A DNA stretch of 64,000 nucleotides from Enterococcus faecalis (GCF_029024925.1 NZ_CP118962.1:1706001-1770000); one strand, 5' to 3'; positions 37,258-45,179 are shown, counted from the first letter of the stretch. The notes: generated by a model from the sequence alone, not told the origin. Made by a program: numbers and translations.

Positions 37258-37383
37258 ATGAAAAAAATAATTAAACATTTTATGAAACCTGTTGAAATTT
37301 TTGAAACATTAGATGATGACATTGGGATGTTTTTAATCATTTCTATTTGCACAGCTCTGATCTTTACTTTCTTTAGTAAATAA
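37258..37383 (+). CDS. Small membrane peptide, 41 aa, unknown
   Basis: ATG 37258 follows GAGGTGAATATA and the frame encodes 41 residues. A basic, amphipathic first half (KKIIKHFMKPVEIFETL) precedes an acidic DDD-type patch and one helix (GMFLIISICTALIFTFF). It is the only plus-strand gene at this end of the prophage. Small one-helix peptides can be toxins or membrane modulators; nothing here identifies the role. I recognise no family. Confidence 0.55.
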   Translation: MKKIIKHFMKPVEIFETLDDDIGMFLIISICTALIFTFFSK

Positions 37384-37532
37384 AAAATGTGTTAAATAAA
37401 TTCTCAGATACTTTCCGCAGTATATCAAATTAGGAAGTCAAAAATATCTCAAAAGAATTGACTTTTCATACAACGTATTTTTATGGATCATACAGGACTC
37501 GAACTGCAGTGCAAAAAAAATCAAGCTTTTTT

Positions 37533-37580
37533 AAGCGGCTTATTTCCTATGCTGAACTGGAGATAAGCCGTTTAATTTTT
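37533..37580 (+). terminator. Terminator-like hairpin
   Basis: AAGCGGCTTATTTCC pairs with GGAGATAAGCCGTTT around an 11-base loop, followed by AATTTTT. It is 150 bases after the 41-residue gene and may end that transcript. Confidence 0.6.
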
Positions 37581-37680
37581 GCTTAATTCTACTATATGCT
37601 ATACCAGTAAATATATTCGTGCAAAACCTGAATAAATTGTTTAATAAATTCAAACTAAAATAAAAAACTGAAACAAATTA

Positions 37681-38622
37681 CTACAAAGAAATAATGTCCT
37701 TTACTAATTTTGCAAATTCAATATCCCCATTAAATGGATGAACATATTTGTAGAATTCCCCACCATTTTCTAAAAAATAGTTTCTGTTTTCGTGTTCCAA
37801 TTCTTCTATTGTTTCTAGACAGTCTACAACAAACCCTGGTGCAACAATTAATATATTTTTAATACCTTTTGATGGTAATTTTTTCAAGGTATCATCAGTT
37901 GCTGGTTTTAACCATTCAGATGGCCCAAATTTCGATTGATAGGTTTGATAATAAGGAATATCTCCTAATTTATCCATTATTAATTTTGTTGTTTTAGTAC
38001 ATTCCTCCGGGTAGTTATCCCCATCTTTTACATAAGACATAGGAATTCCGTGGTATGAAAAAACGATAGCATCTATTGGACTTTCATTCAAAGCTTCATT
38101 TATTTTTTTTGAAAAGTAACCTATATACTGTGGATTATTGTAAAATGATCGAATAAATTTAATATCCACTATCCTATCACTTTTTATAAAATAATTCATA
38201 ACGGAATCAAACACTGATCCTACCGTTGTCCCAGAGTATTGCGGATACATTGGTATGACATTGAGTTCTTCAATCTCTTTTGATAATAATGTATCTAGAG
38301 CAGTTTCTATACTCGGTTCACTGTATGACATTCCAATTGTAACTTCCACTTCTGGACATATATTTTTCAAATTTTCCATTTGTTTCTCAGTATATTCCAA
38401 AAGAGGAAATCCATTTTCAGTACAAATTTTTTGATAGAGTTTTGCTGATTTTTTTGGACGTATATTCAAAATAATACCGTTCAAAATCGGTTTCCAAATT
38501 ATAGGATGTATTTTTATTACTCTTCTATCTGATAAAAAAGTTTTTAAATACTTCCTTACTTCCGTCTTGGAAGAATCTTTTGGTGTTCCTAAATTCACTA
38601 AGAGAATTCCTGTTCTTTTCAA
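37681..38622 (-). CDS. hemH: Ferrochelatase (HemH family)
   Basis: A 313-residue ferrochelatase-fold protein that inserts iron into a porphyrin. KRTGILLVNLGTPKDSSKTE is the N-terminal signature, His191 in VFSYHGIPMSYVKDGDNYP is the catalytic residue, and Glu270 in GFVVDCLETIEELEHENR is the second. In Gram-positives the substrate is often coproporphyrin III. No other heme-synthesis gene is near, so it would need porphyrin from outside or another source. It starts with TTG at 38622, a weak site. It lies between lysis genes and the att junction, the usual position for lysogenic-conversion cargo. Confidence 0.9.
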   Translation of the reverse strand: MKRTGILLVNLGTPKDSSKTEVRKYLKTFLSDRRVIKIHPIIWKPILNGIILNIRPKKSAKLYQKICTENGFPLLEYTEKQMENLKNICPEVEVTIGMSYSEPSIETALDTLLSKEIEELNVIPMYPQYSGTTVGSVFDSVMNYFIKSDRIVDIKFIRSFYNNPQYIGYFSKKINEALNESPIDAIVFSYHGIPMSYVKDGDNYPEECTKTTKLIMDKLGDIPYYQTYQSKFGPSEWLKPATDDTLKKLPSKGIKNILIVAPGFVVDCLETIEELEHENRNYFLENGGEFYKYVHPFNGDIEFAKLVKDIISL

Positions 38623-38652
38623 AATAATTCACTACCTGTCTAATTCTATTAT

Positions 38653-38725
38653 CGACCATGATGAATTCGAACCATCGACCGAATGGTCATGAGCCTTTTG
38701 CTCTAACCAGCTGAGCTAATGGTCC
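38653..38725 (-). tRNA. Degenerate tRNA-Met (CAT)
   Basis: The minus strand folds as a 73-base tRNA: 7-bp acceptor arm, GCTC/GAGC D-stem, anticodon loop CTCATGA (anticodon CAT) and a TTCGAAT T-loop. There is a G-G opposition at 1:72 and an A-A in the anticodon stem, and CCA is not encoded. It resembles the host elongator tRNA-Met with changes, so it is probably decaying or phage-adapted. Confidence 0.7.
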
Positions 38726-38814
38726 AAGTAATAACTAGCTTATTGGGGATAAAATAGTTCTTACTGGTTATAGCTTAATATATAATAATTTTACTTTACT
38801 GATTTTCAATTTTC

Positions 38815-38851
38815 AACAAAAAAACGACCGTCTTATTGAGAAAAGGCGGTC
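38815..38851 (-). terminator. Terminator hairpin, copy 1 of a duplicated pair
   Basis: GACCGTCT/AGGCGGTC arms (38826-38833 and 38844-38851) with loop TATTGAGAAA-like sequence, followed on the minus strand by a T run. It is closely related to the hairpin at 38933-38958. Confidence 0.7.
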
Positions 38852-38924
38852 TGCGTAAAAAATAAGAGTTTAAATATGTATCAATATTTTACAATATCTA
38901 TTTTTTTAGTTCAATATTTTTATG

Positions 38925-38958
38925 TAAAAAGATGCCGCCTCATTGGGGAAAGGCGGCA
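38925..38958 (-). terminator. Terminator hairpin, copy 2 of a duplicated pair
   Basis: Perfect TGCCGCCT/AGGCGGCA arms (38933-38940 and 38951-38958) with loop CATTGGGGAA, followed on the minus strand by TCTTTTT. The loop ATTGRGGAA is shared with copy 1. Confidence 0.7.
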
Positions 38959-39088
38959 AGAGGTAGTAATAAAATGAAAAATAAAATTGTTTGGTAAAGA
39001 TATTTTACCGCTTTCTTTTTTAAATTTCAAGTTTTCATTTTACAAAACAATTGTATTTTATTTATAATTCAAATATACAATTATAAAT

Positions 39089-39146
39089 AAACACCTACTA
39101 AACATACACAACTTGGGGAAGTACTGTGCGTCTTCAGTAGGTGTTT
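39089..39146. repeat. 58-base structured element, copy 1
   Basis: AAACACCTAC and GTAGGTGTTT arms enclose a core with CTTGGGGAAGTAC. A second 58-base copy with the same arms and core lies at 40482-40539. No gene overlaps. T tracts flank it on both strands. Confidence 0.75.
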
Positions 39147-39180
39147 TCTATATACACATGATAATTTCGTTTTAACTACT

Positions 39181-39240
39181 ATGATAAATTCGAACAATCA
39201 ACCGAATGATTACGAACCATTTGCTCTAACTAGCTAACAA
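39181..39240 (-). pseudogene. Second, heavily decayed copy of the tRNA-Met-like sequence
   Basis: It aligns with the degenerate tRNA at 38653-38725: AAATTCGAAC, then CCGAATGAT, then TTTGCTCTAAC and AGCTAA, but lacks part of the D-arm and has no acceptor pairing. The anticodon-loop position reads CGT. It is a relic, not a working tRNA. Confidence 0.6.
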
Positions 39241-39337
39241 TTTTTAAATAAAAATAACAGATCCTTTAACACGTAAAGAATCTGTTTAGAAAAAAGAGCA
39301 TGCCATAAATCCTTGTCTTAAGTTTAACACAAAGACC

Positions 39338-39583
39338 CTAATCTAAACTAAGGTCTTTTAATTGATACATCGATAATAGTTTCTCATAACTAATTACTGT
39401 TTTTTCTTTTTTGTTTTTTGGCTTAGAACTGTCTATAATGTTAATTACTGCTGAATTAATTAATAAAACAGCTATTATACCACTTCTAATTTCTTTTCTG
39501 TAAATAAATGATACTTTCTGTCCTTCTTCAAACTGTTTACTTTTATCTGATGGTATAACTTCTTTCCATTTTCCAAATCCCAT
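39338..39583 (-). CDS. Small protein, DUF2187-like, 81 aa
   Basis: An 81-residue protein starting MGFGKWKEVIPSDKSKQFEE at ATG 39583 behind AAAGGAG. The middle (EEGQKVSFIYRKEIRSGIIA then VLLINSAVINII) and the VISYEKLLSMY end resemble small SH3-like DUF2187 (YkvS-type) proteins. Function unknown. It is 98 bases downstream of the cold-shock gene and its terminator. Confidence 0.6.
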   Translation of the reverse strand: MGFGKWKEVIPSDKSKQFEEGQKVSFIYRKEIRSGIIAVLLINSAVINIIDSSKPKNKKEKTVISYEKLLSMYQLKDLSLD

Positions 39584-39641
39584 ATGATGATCTCCTTTCG
39601 TTTTCAACATTCAGAGCCTATCAATTTAATCTTATAAAAAA

Positions 39642-39666
39642 AACGTTCCAATTAAATTGGAACGTT
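39642..39666 (-). terminator. Terminator of the cold-shock gene
   Basis: AACGTTCCAATT/AATTGGAACGTT, 12-base perfect arms with a one-base apparent loop, and a seven-T run on the minus strand, 15 bases after the gene. Confidence 0.85.
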
Positions 39667-39681
39667 TTACCAAAACCTTTA

Positions 39682-39882
39682 TTATGCTTTAAAAATATTA
39701 ACAGCTTGCATACCGCGCTGTCCTTCTTCAATATCAAAAGTTACTGCTTGTCCTTCTTCTAATGACTTAAAACCATCCGCTTGAATTGCTGAAAAATGAG
39801 CAAATACGTCATTGCCATCTTCACCTGTAATAAATCCAAAACCTTTGTCTGAGTTAAACCACTTTACTGTACCGTTGTTCAT
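39682..39882 (-). CDS. csp: Cold-shock protein (CspA family)
   Basis: A 66-residue OB-fold RNA chaperone. It starts [20 protein letters not shown], with the RNP1 motif KGFGFI, and has the RNP2 motif DVFAHFSAI followed by an acidic middle and a normal end ([11 protein letters not shown]). It binds single-stranded RNA and DNA. Start ATG 39882 follows AAGGAGG. It is located in the accessory end of the prophage, between the lysis genes and hemH. Confidence 0.93.
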   Translation of the reverse strand: MNNGTVKWFNSDKGFGFITGEDGNDVFAHFSAIQADGFKSLEEGQAVTFDIEEGQRGMQAVNIFKA

Positions 39883-40120
39883 ATATGTTTCCTCCTTGTG
39901 CATACCCTGTATGCGATTTGTTGCAAAAAATGTTTGATAAGCAAAAGGAGAATTATAGTCTTATGTATAGCGCTCTCGTTACATGTCAAAATTGATTACT
40001 TATTTATAATACCATACTATTTCCTATAAAGCAAATGAGTGTATTAAAACATGATGGACCAATACTATAAAAAGGTTATAATCCATCTACTCTAGACATG
40101 AAATATAAATATACGATACA

Positions 40121-40152
40121 AAAACCCCCTTGCACAATTATGATACAAGGGG
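40121..40152 (-). terminator. Terminator of the late/lysis operon
   Basis: CCCCTTG (40126-40132) pairs with CAAGGGG (40146-40152), followed on the minus strand by GTTTTTGT. It is well downstream of the lysin and before csp. Confidence 0.65.
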
Positions 40153-40481
40153 CCTGTAGTCTTTTACTACAAGTAATTGCTTTATTATTCTAGCAAATTA
40201 GTTTTGTTAATTCAACCAATAAAATTATTCACAACTTATTAACAAAATTGTGTTTGGCTTTAAATTAGAACTGGGATATTAAGGAATATCGCTAAAGTAG
40301 CTGTACTACAATTTTCCACTTATTTAAAAGGAAACTGTTCTCAAGTAATAGTAGCTTAGAAATAGGCTAATTCTATTTTTTATTAGGATAAATTCCGTAC
40401 ACATTATCCTTTTCATAAATTCAAGCTTAACCTTGTTATAAAAAAAGAAAATCGGTTATGATTAACAAGTAAAATCTAAAA

Positions 40482-40539
40482 AAACACCTACCGCACAGAC
40501 AACTGCTTGGGGAAGTACGTGCATCTGTGGTAGGTGTTT
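40482..40539. repeat. 58-base structured element, copy 2
   Basis: Same 10-base arms (AAACACCTAC/GTAGGTGTTT) and the same core CTTGGGGAAGTAC plus GTGC as copy 1, with different flanks in the middle that still pair (CACAGA/TCTGTG). Length is again 58. Confidence 0.75.
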
Positions 40540-40718
40540 TCTTATGTAATACAATAGCTTTAAACTAAGCTACGTATGAGTAAAATTAAAATGCTCCTAC
40601 CTAAGGACTTGGCATAAGATAGGAGCACCTCTTTTCTAAATCGAAAAGAGTCATAATATGAAAAGGTAACTCTATTGTAAATGAGGTACCTCTAAATTTC
40701 AACCGATTTTGCAAAAAA

Positions 40719-41960
40719 TCAATAGCTCAATGTTTGACCAGAATAAATCAAGTTAGGATTTGCTAATCCGTTTAATGCAGCTAAGGTTTGATAAGTCGTA
40801 CCAAGCTTAGCTGCAATACTTGATAAATTATCACCGTATTGAACTGTGTAAATGTTGCTTACTACTGATCCATTTACTTTCAAAATTTGGCCAGGGTAAA
40901 TAAGATTTGGATTTGTCAATCCATTTAATGCAGCCAATCTTTGATAGTTTGTTCCGTATTGATAAGCAATGCTTGATAATGTTTCGCCGTATTGTACCAC
41001 ATGAGTCGCTTCTGGTTGTTTATCAGGAACAGTTGCCGCATCTGGCAATAATTCAATATTGCCTTTGCTGATCCATGACAAGATACCTTCAAGCAATACT
41101 CTGCTTTCAGTTACTTCTTGTACTTTATAGCTGTTTCCTTTTACCCATTGCGGAATAGCTTCGCCAGTTGCCCAAGCATCAACACTAAATTTCACTTTAA
41201 CAGTGTCGCCCACTTTAACATCGGAACTTGGCGTATTTTCTACTTCTTTACCTTCCTCAATAGCTGGTGTGTTTGTTGCTGGTTGGTTATTCTTTGTATA
41301 ACCATTATCAGTAATACCTGTTAAATCAACGTTACCATCTAGCCCTCCTGCAACGTAGGTTGACGTGAACTGAAAAATACCGATATTTTCAAATGAAGGA
41401 AAATAATTGTAATTTGGATAAGGTGTCACTTCATAATCTGGATATTCTGCCATCCATAATTGATACTTCTTTGCAATTCGTGATAAATCATAAGATGAAG
41501 TAAGATACCCTTTGTATCCGTAAAGCATCGGTGTATATCCAGCCTCTTTGATATAGTCTAACGCCCATAGCGTTACATCCGTCGATTGAACGCCGTCTTC
41601 CGCATCTAAGGCGACAATTGATCCCTTTGGTGTTTGAACTTTAGGTAAAAAGTAATCTAATACTTGCTTTGCATTTTCGTAGGTAAGGACGTTTTGCCAC
41701 CATACATACGTATGCGCTCGTTTACCTTGAGCAATCGTACTAGCTACTTGACTAGAATAAGTAACTTGATCATAAATCCCATAGTTGTTTTGCCCACCAA
41801 TTTGTGAAATTGAGAATTTATCATGTGCATAACCAAATGTTGCTTGATACCCATTCCAAATAGACAAATCAACGCCTTGGTCTCCTTTTGCAGCAAATGT
41901 GCTAATTGGTGATACAAAAAATAAGACTACCAGTAACGTTGCCAATAGTTTCTTTTTCAT
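40719..41960 (-). CDS. atlC: Secreted phage muramidase, GH25 with SH3-like and LysM domains
   Basis: A 413-residue lysin. A Sec signal peptide (1 to about 23, [20 protein letters not shown]) precedes a GH25 N-acetylmuramidase domain (about 28-215) with Asp31 in GVDLSIWNG and the Asp119-x-Glu121 pair in VALDAEDG. An SH3-like region (about 250-310) and two LysM repeats (about 320-413, each with VQYG[ED]xLSSIA) bind the wall. It matches E. faecalis AtlC, known as a prophage-encoded lysozyme-type hydrolase. The signal peptide means export does not need the holin. It ends abruptly at GQTLSY. Confidence 0.9.
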   Translation of the reverse strand: MKKKLLATLLVVLFFVSPISTFAAKGDQGVDLSIWNGYQATFGYAHDKFSISQIGGQNNYGIYDQVTYSSQVASTIAQGKRAHTYVWWQNVLTYENAKQVLDYFLPKVQTPKGSIVALDAEDGVQSTDVTLWALDYIKEAGYTPMLYGYKGYLTSSYDLSRIAKKYQLWMAEYPDYEVTPYPNYNYFPSFENIGIFQFTSTYVAGGLDGNVDLTGITDNGYTKNNQPATNTPAIEEGKEVENTPSSDVKVGDTVKVKFSVDAWATGEAIPQWVKGNSYKVQEVTESRVLLEGILSWISKGNIELLPDAATVPDKQPEATHVVQYGETLSSIAYQYGTNYQRLAALNGLTNPNLIYPGQILKVNGSVVSNIYTVQYGDNLSSIAAKLGTTYQTLAALNGLANPNLIYSGQTLSY

Positions 41961-42194
41961 TTATTTATCTCCTTTCCTATCTGATAATCCAGGTGTTGTG
42001 GGATCTGTCACAATACCTAGAATAGTTAGCACAACAAATAATGCATTAACAACATCTAACAGTTGCTTATTAATCATTTCAATTTGAAATTTATATCCAA
42101 AAGGAACTGCTACTACTTGAATTAATAATAGAACTGCTGGAATAATCGAAAGCCAAAATTGTTTGTTCTTTATTCTTGATTTCCAATTAATCAT
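41961..42194 (-). CDS. Phage holin (phi-LC3-type)
   Basis: A 77-residue membrane protein starting MINWKSRIKNKQFWLSIIPA at ATG 42194 (GGAGGAAAT site). Two helices (WLSIIPAVLLLIQVVAVPFG and LDVVNALFVVLTILGIVTDP) and a TTPGLSDR end are hallmarks of the phi-LC3/LLH holin family. Its stop abuts the lysin start, giving a classic holin-lysin cassette. A longer start at 42263 is discarded because it falls inside the neighbouring gene. Confidence 0.88.
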   Translation of the reverse strand: MINWKSRIKNKQFWLSIIPAVLLLIQVVAVPFGYKFQIEMINKQLLDVVNALFVVLTILGIVTDPTTPGLSDRKGDK

Positions 42195-42408
42195 TTTTAT
42201 TTCCTCCAATCCCTCTAAAGAGGGTTTTATTTTGCTCTTCCAATCGGCTAATGCGTATTTCATGGTTATTTAAACGTTCAACAGCTTCCTTTAGTTCTTT
42301 CATGCTATCTTCTAATTGAGAAAAGACATGATAAAATTTCATTAATGCGAAAATAATTCCCCCTAAGAATGTAATCACTGCTAACCATTGTTCTACTGTT
42401 AAGTTCAT
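42187..42408 (-). CDS. Holin-associated membrane protein, 73 aa
   Basis: A 73-residue protein with one N-terminal helix (WLAVITFLGGIIFALMKFYHV) and a C-terminal coiled coil (EDSMKELKEAVERLNNHEIR then ISRLEEQNKTL). This resembles XhlA/BhlA-type small proteins next to holins. It overlaps the holin start by 8 bases and is probably the second lysis membrane protein. Exact role unproven. Confidence 0.65.
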   Translation of the reverse strand: MNLTVEQWLAVITFLGGIIFALMKFYHVFSQLEDSMKELKEAVERLNNHEIRISRLEEQNKTLFRGIGGNKND

Positions 42409-42430
42409 CCTGCACCTACTTTCTACTTAC

Positions 42431-42461
42431 AAGAAAAACCGCTTAGCTTTCGCTAAACGGT
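42431..42461 (-). terminator. Terminator overlapping the XkdX stop
   Basis: ACCGCTTAGC/GCTAAACGGT arms (42438-42447 and 42452-42461) followed on the minus strand by a T run. The TAA of the XkdX-like gene lies in the hairpin. It separates tail genes from the lysis cassette. Confidence 0.75.
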
Positions 42462-42598
42462 TCTCCACAAATTTTTGTATATTCTTCTTTTGTTAAGCAA
42501 TTCATATTCACGTAATCTACTAAATCTTGTTTTGTATAACAATTCCAATCATACAACTGTTTAATATTATCGAAACCTGGAAAAGCATTCGTTTTCAT
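42443..42598 (-). CDS. XkdX family protein, 51 aa
   Basis: A 51-residue protein starting MKTNAFPGFDNIKQLYDWN. The pattern of an aromatic-rich start, DLVDYVNMNCLTKEEY and KICGEPF is that of XkdX, a tiny tail-region protein of PBSX-like phages. Function unknown. It overlaps the upstream gene's stop by a base or two. It was too short for a simple length cut-off but has clear family features. Confidence 0.75.
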   Translation of the reverse strand: MKTNAFPGFDNIKQLYDWNCYTKQDLVDYVNMNCLTKEEYTKICGEPFSES

Positions 42599-42599
42599 C

Positions 42600-42920
42600 T
42601 TATTCCGCTCCTTTCGTAAGTTCAGCGACTTGTTTCATCAATTCGCCAGTCATTCTTTGTGTTTGTTGAATAACTTGATTCTGCTGAGAAACTTGCTTCA
42701 TTAATTCCGCATTTTGCTTTTGTAAAAGTTCCAATTCCGTAGGTGGCGTTGGCTCTGGTTCTGGCACATTATCAGGATCGTATATTAAGCTTGTTCCGTC
42801 CCAGCGATAATTAAAAAAATCTGTTGGCTCTTTTTCTACTTCAAGTTCAATTTTATTCGGTTGTTCCATTGTGGAATATCCGTCTAAATAACCTTGAATA
42901 TCATCAATCCAAATTTTCAT
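42600..42920 (-). CDS. Phage tail-region protein with Gln-rich coiled coil, 106 aa
   Basis: A 106-residue protein (start ATG 42920 behind AGGAGG). MKIWIDDIQGYLDGYSTMEQ begins a small beta domain (to about 55), then a PEPEPTPPTEL hinge and a coiled coil (LLQKQNAELMKQVSQQNQVI). Such a coil suggests trimeric attachment to a fibre or baseplate. It is between the fibre proteins and XkdX; no catalytic motif. Confidence 0.6.
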   Translation of the reverse strand: MKIWIDDIQGYLDGYSTMEQPNKIELEVEKEPTDFFNYRWDGTSLIYDPDNVPEPEPTPPTELELLQKQNAELMKQVSQQNQVIQQTQRMTGELMKQVAELTKGAE

Positions 42921-42933
42921 GTTCTCTTTCCTC

Positions 42934-43425
42934 CTAGTATTCATAAATCGCACTTAACGCAAACATTTTACTGCCTGAACCAGCCGTATCACTAGAAGAG
43001 GCATTTAAGTCGTTTCCAGTAATTTTAGTATCCTTAATATATAAATATTTCCGTACTAAATTAGTATAGTATCCATGTAAAAGGAAAATAACTCCCCCAG
43101 AACCTGGATTCTGCGCATGCTGTTTAGGCACTAAGAAAAAGTGATAACACGCACCGTTCAAAGCTCCTTCTTTGGTATATTCTTGCCATTGTAAAATCCA
43201 ACCATTCTCACACTGTGAAAGAGACTTAGAAGGTACTTGCCCATTTCCTGCAGCTCCGCCATACCATGCACCTGTCCACAACGGTTCTTTTTTGGTAATT
43301 TTTTGATATGCTTTGTCCGCATCTATTTTTTTTATATAAGATTCAAGCCCATCAATTGCGGCAGTATGTGTTTTAAGATAGACTGGTTTTCCTTTTTCTT
43401 TTAATTGAACAATATCTGTTGTCAT
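42934..43425 (-). CDS. Phage tail fibre/receptor-binding-region protein
   Basis: A 163-residue protein beginning MTTDIVQLKEKGKPVYLKTH and TAAIDGLESYI, an N-terminal module shared with its two neighbours. The rest is beta-rich and Gly/Ser/Asn-rich (WTGAWYGGAAGNGQVPSKSL, GSGGVIFLLHGYY), as expected for a virion-tip carbohydrate- or receptor-binding domain. Function inferred from location only. Confidence 0.6.
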   Translation of the reverse strand: MTTDIVQLKEKGKPVYLKTHTAAIDGLESYIKKIDADKAYQKITKKEPLWTGAWYGGAAGNGQVPSKSLSQCENGWILQWQEYTKEGALNGACYHFFLVPKQHAQNPGSGGVIFLLHGYYTNLVRKYLYIKDTKITGNDLNASSSDTAGSGSKMFALSAIYEY

Positions 43426-43712
43426 TACACTTCCCCTACCTTTTCAAACGTAATTGCTGGCAATCCATCTAGCTTTGTTTTATCTTCTTTAGACATCAAG
43501 CCATTTTTTATTGAGGTTGCAACGTCTGTCGTTGTTGCATTTTGCCCTGCTGGACCTTGCGGACCAACGTCTCCTTTATCTCCTTTTGGACCTTGTGGAC
43601 CTGGGTCTCCCTTTTCACCTTTCAATACTTCTGGTTTCCCTTCCACAGCATTCCAATGTGTTTGAGGAAATACCTGTGTTCCTCCTTGTTTTACTTTAAC
43701 AATATCTGTCAT
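43425..43712 (-). CDS. Short collagen-like phage fibre protein
   Basis: A 95-residue protein. An N-terminal module (DIVKVKQGGTQVFPQTHWNA) precedes a collagen-like run of Gly-X-Y triplets (GEKGDPGPQGPKGDKGDVGP, about residues 32-58), then a short end finishing ITFEKVGEV. Collagen repeats form trimers in phage fibres. It overlaps the next fibre gene by a few bases at both ends. Confidence 0.75.
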   Translation of the reverse strand: MTDIVKVKQGGTQVFPQTHWNAVEGKPEVLKGEKGDPGPQGPKGDKGDVGPQGPAGQNATTTDVATSIKNGLMSKEDKTKLDGLPAITFEKVGEV

Positions 43713-44305
43713 TCAACTTCCCCTACTCTCTCAAACGTAATATCAGGTATTCTGTCAATGGCTTCTTGAACTTTTTGGTCAACATATTGTTGATTCACTC
43801 CGCCGCCATCGCCACCACCAGTTGCTGAAATAACACCATCTTCTGAAATAGAAATATTCGCTCCAGCAGTATAACCTTTCAACTCTTCCAGTTTCGATTT
43901 TAGTTCAGTGGTGAAATTTTGATCTGTTTGCTTTACCGCAGACAACGTTCCGTCTTCTGTAATTTCTAACAGTTGGCCAACCTTTATTCCGCCCAGTTCA
44001 TCTGCGGTAGCGATTGGAAGAATGTACACGCCTCCCTCGCCATTTGACAACCGTTGAAACATTTCAGCAGTGATAATACCGTCTGTTTCTTCTGTCGCAT
44101 AAGGAAGTTCTGTCAGTGCATTTTCTAAGCCTAGATCTGCTTTAGTGATAATTACTGCCCCAGTATATCCATTAACAGATAATACTTTTGATTGACCCGC
44201 AATAATTTTTTCTAATCCTCGAACAGCGGATGCATGTGTAATAGGATAAAACTGACGTTCCACGCCATTTTCATCGGTTTCCATCATTCGTTTTGCTTTA
44301 ACCAC
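43709..44305 (-). CDS. Phage tail fibre protein, 198 aa
   Basis: A 198-residue protein with the same N-terminal pattern (FYPITHASAVRGLEKIIAGQ), a Val/Ile-rich beta region, a short coil (FTTELKSKLEELKGYTA), and an end with GGGDGGG then YVDQKVQEAIDRIPDITFER and VGEVE. It resembles the head-fibre/tail-fibre type of small LAB phage proteins. It is between BppU-like and collagen-like genes. Confidence 0.65.
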   Translation of the reverse strand: MVKAKRMMETDENGVERQFYPITHASAVRGLEKIIAGQSKVLSVNGYTGAVIITKADLGLENALTELPYATEETDGIITAEMFQRLSNGEGGVYILPIATADELGGIKVGQLLEITEDGTLSAVKQTDQNFTTELKSKLEELKGYTAGANISISEDGVISATGGGDGGGVNQQYVDQKVQEAIDRIPDITFERVGEVE

Positions 44306-45179
44306 TTATTTCACCCACTTTTTCAAACACATAAGCGTTCTGTTTTGTATCATCAACTGTTGCGATAACCAATGCCCCATCGATCGCAGGATAATCAACT
44401 GTTCCAACAATTTCTGTTTCATGATTCAGTGAAAAAGCATCATCTTGTAAAATAATCAAGTCACTTATTTCGCCATATTCTAACGTATATAAGCGTTTCT
44501 CTAATTTCTGATACAAATATTCCATATCTGCCAATAAACGTTCAGAAATTGAATTATGGCGCACTCCTTGAATGTCTACACGTGCATCCATTAGCTCGGC
44601 TAACATCGTACCGCCAGGATCAATCGTTTTTAAAATATCTTTGATTGATTCGAACCATGAAGTGAAATCTGTTTTTTGCGCATCTCGCCACGCTTCGAAC
44701 TCTTCTTTTCTAGCATTCATCCAATCAGTAAAATCACCCTTATTTTCGTTGATAAAAGCGTTCATGTCCGCGATTAAATCTTCAATGGACTGCCAATAAG
44801 AACCCATTTCACCTTCTGTTTTCGAAGCAGCATTCACTACAAAGTAAGAAAAGTTTTGCGTTGCACCAATCAGGTTATCACCTTTATGAATACTGAAATA
44901 TGCTTCTTGTCTGTGTAACGACTGCATAGAATATTCATCAAAGGTATACTGAATAATCCCTTTTTTGGCATTCACAATTTTTGCTGAACGTTGAATCGGA
45001 TATTTATTATCAATAACCGATTCAAAAAAAACTTCGCAACCTGTTAAATCAAGTGGCCAAGCATTTTCAACTAGTATGGCTTCTAAGACTTCTGTGTTTC
45101 GATTTCCTTGTCGTACATTCTGAATCCCAATGTAATTGTAAGGTTCAGTTGTACTTAGCGTTGCTTGCCATTTAACCAT
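44298..45179 (-). CDS. Baseplate upper protein BppU-like (DUF2479)
   Basis: A 293-residue protein. The N-terminal region (about 1-125; IGIQNVRQGNRNTEVLEAIL and YSMQSLHRQEAYFSIHKG) is a BppU-type domain that anchors to Dit. A helical, acidic segment (about 130-190, DWMNARKEEFEAWRDAQKTD) and a C-terminal part ending VFEKVGEISG follow. BppU links receptor-binding proteins to the baseplate. It lies downstream of Tal as expected. Confidence 0.75.
   Translation of the reverse strand: MVKWQATLSTTEPYNYIGIQNVRQGNRNTEVLEAILVENAWPLDLTGCEVFFESVIDNKYPIQRSAKIVNAKKGIIQYTFDEYSMQSLHRQEAYFSIHKGDNLIGATQNFSYFVVNAASKTEGEMGSYWQSIEDLIADMNAFINENKGDFTDWMNARKEEFEAWRDAQKTDFTSWFESIKDILKTIDPGGTMLAELMDARVDIQGVRHNSISERLLADMEYLYQKLEKRLYTLEYGEISDLIILQDDAFSLNHETEIVGTVDYPAIDGALVIATVDDTKQNAYVFEKVGEISG

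Larger units (their letters stand above)
39883..40718. other. Gene-free 830-base stretch between csp and the lysin gene
   Basis: It holds the csp leader, a terminator at 40126-40152, the second 58-base structured element, and two more hairpins (TGCTCCTA/TAGGAGCA at 40592-40627 and CTCTTTT/AAAAGAG at 40629-40650). No reading frame with a ribosome site was found. Confidence 0.6.

Noticed and set aside
37485-37520. A GTTCGAGTC-like T-loop on the minus strand suggesting a third tRNA fragment
   Set aside because: The stems around it do not pair and no D-arm or anticodon arm is present.
38815-39150. Fst/par-type toxin-antitoxin locus suggested by the paired terminators and repeats
   Set aside because: No short hydrophobic toxin frame with a ribosome site is present on either strand. 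Only a 7-codon frame near 38974 was found.
43405-43665. Plus-strand frame rich in Gly-Pro-Ser
   Set aside because: It is the antisense of the collagen-like triplets of the real minus-strand gene.
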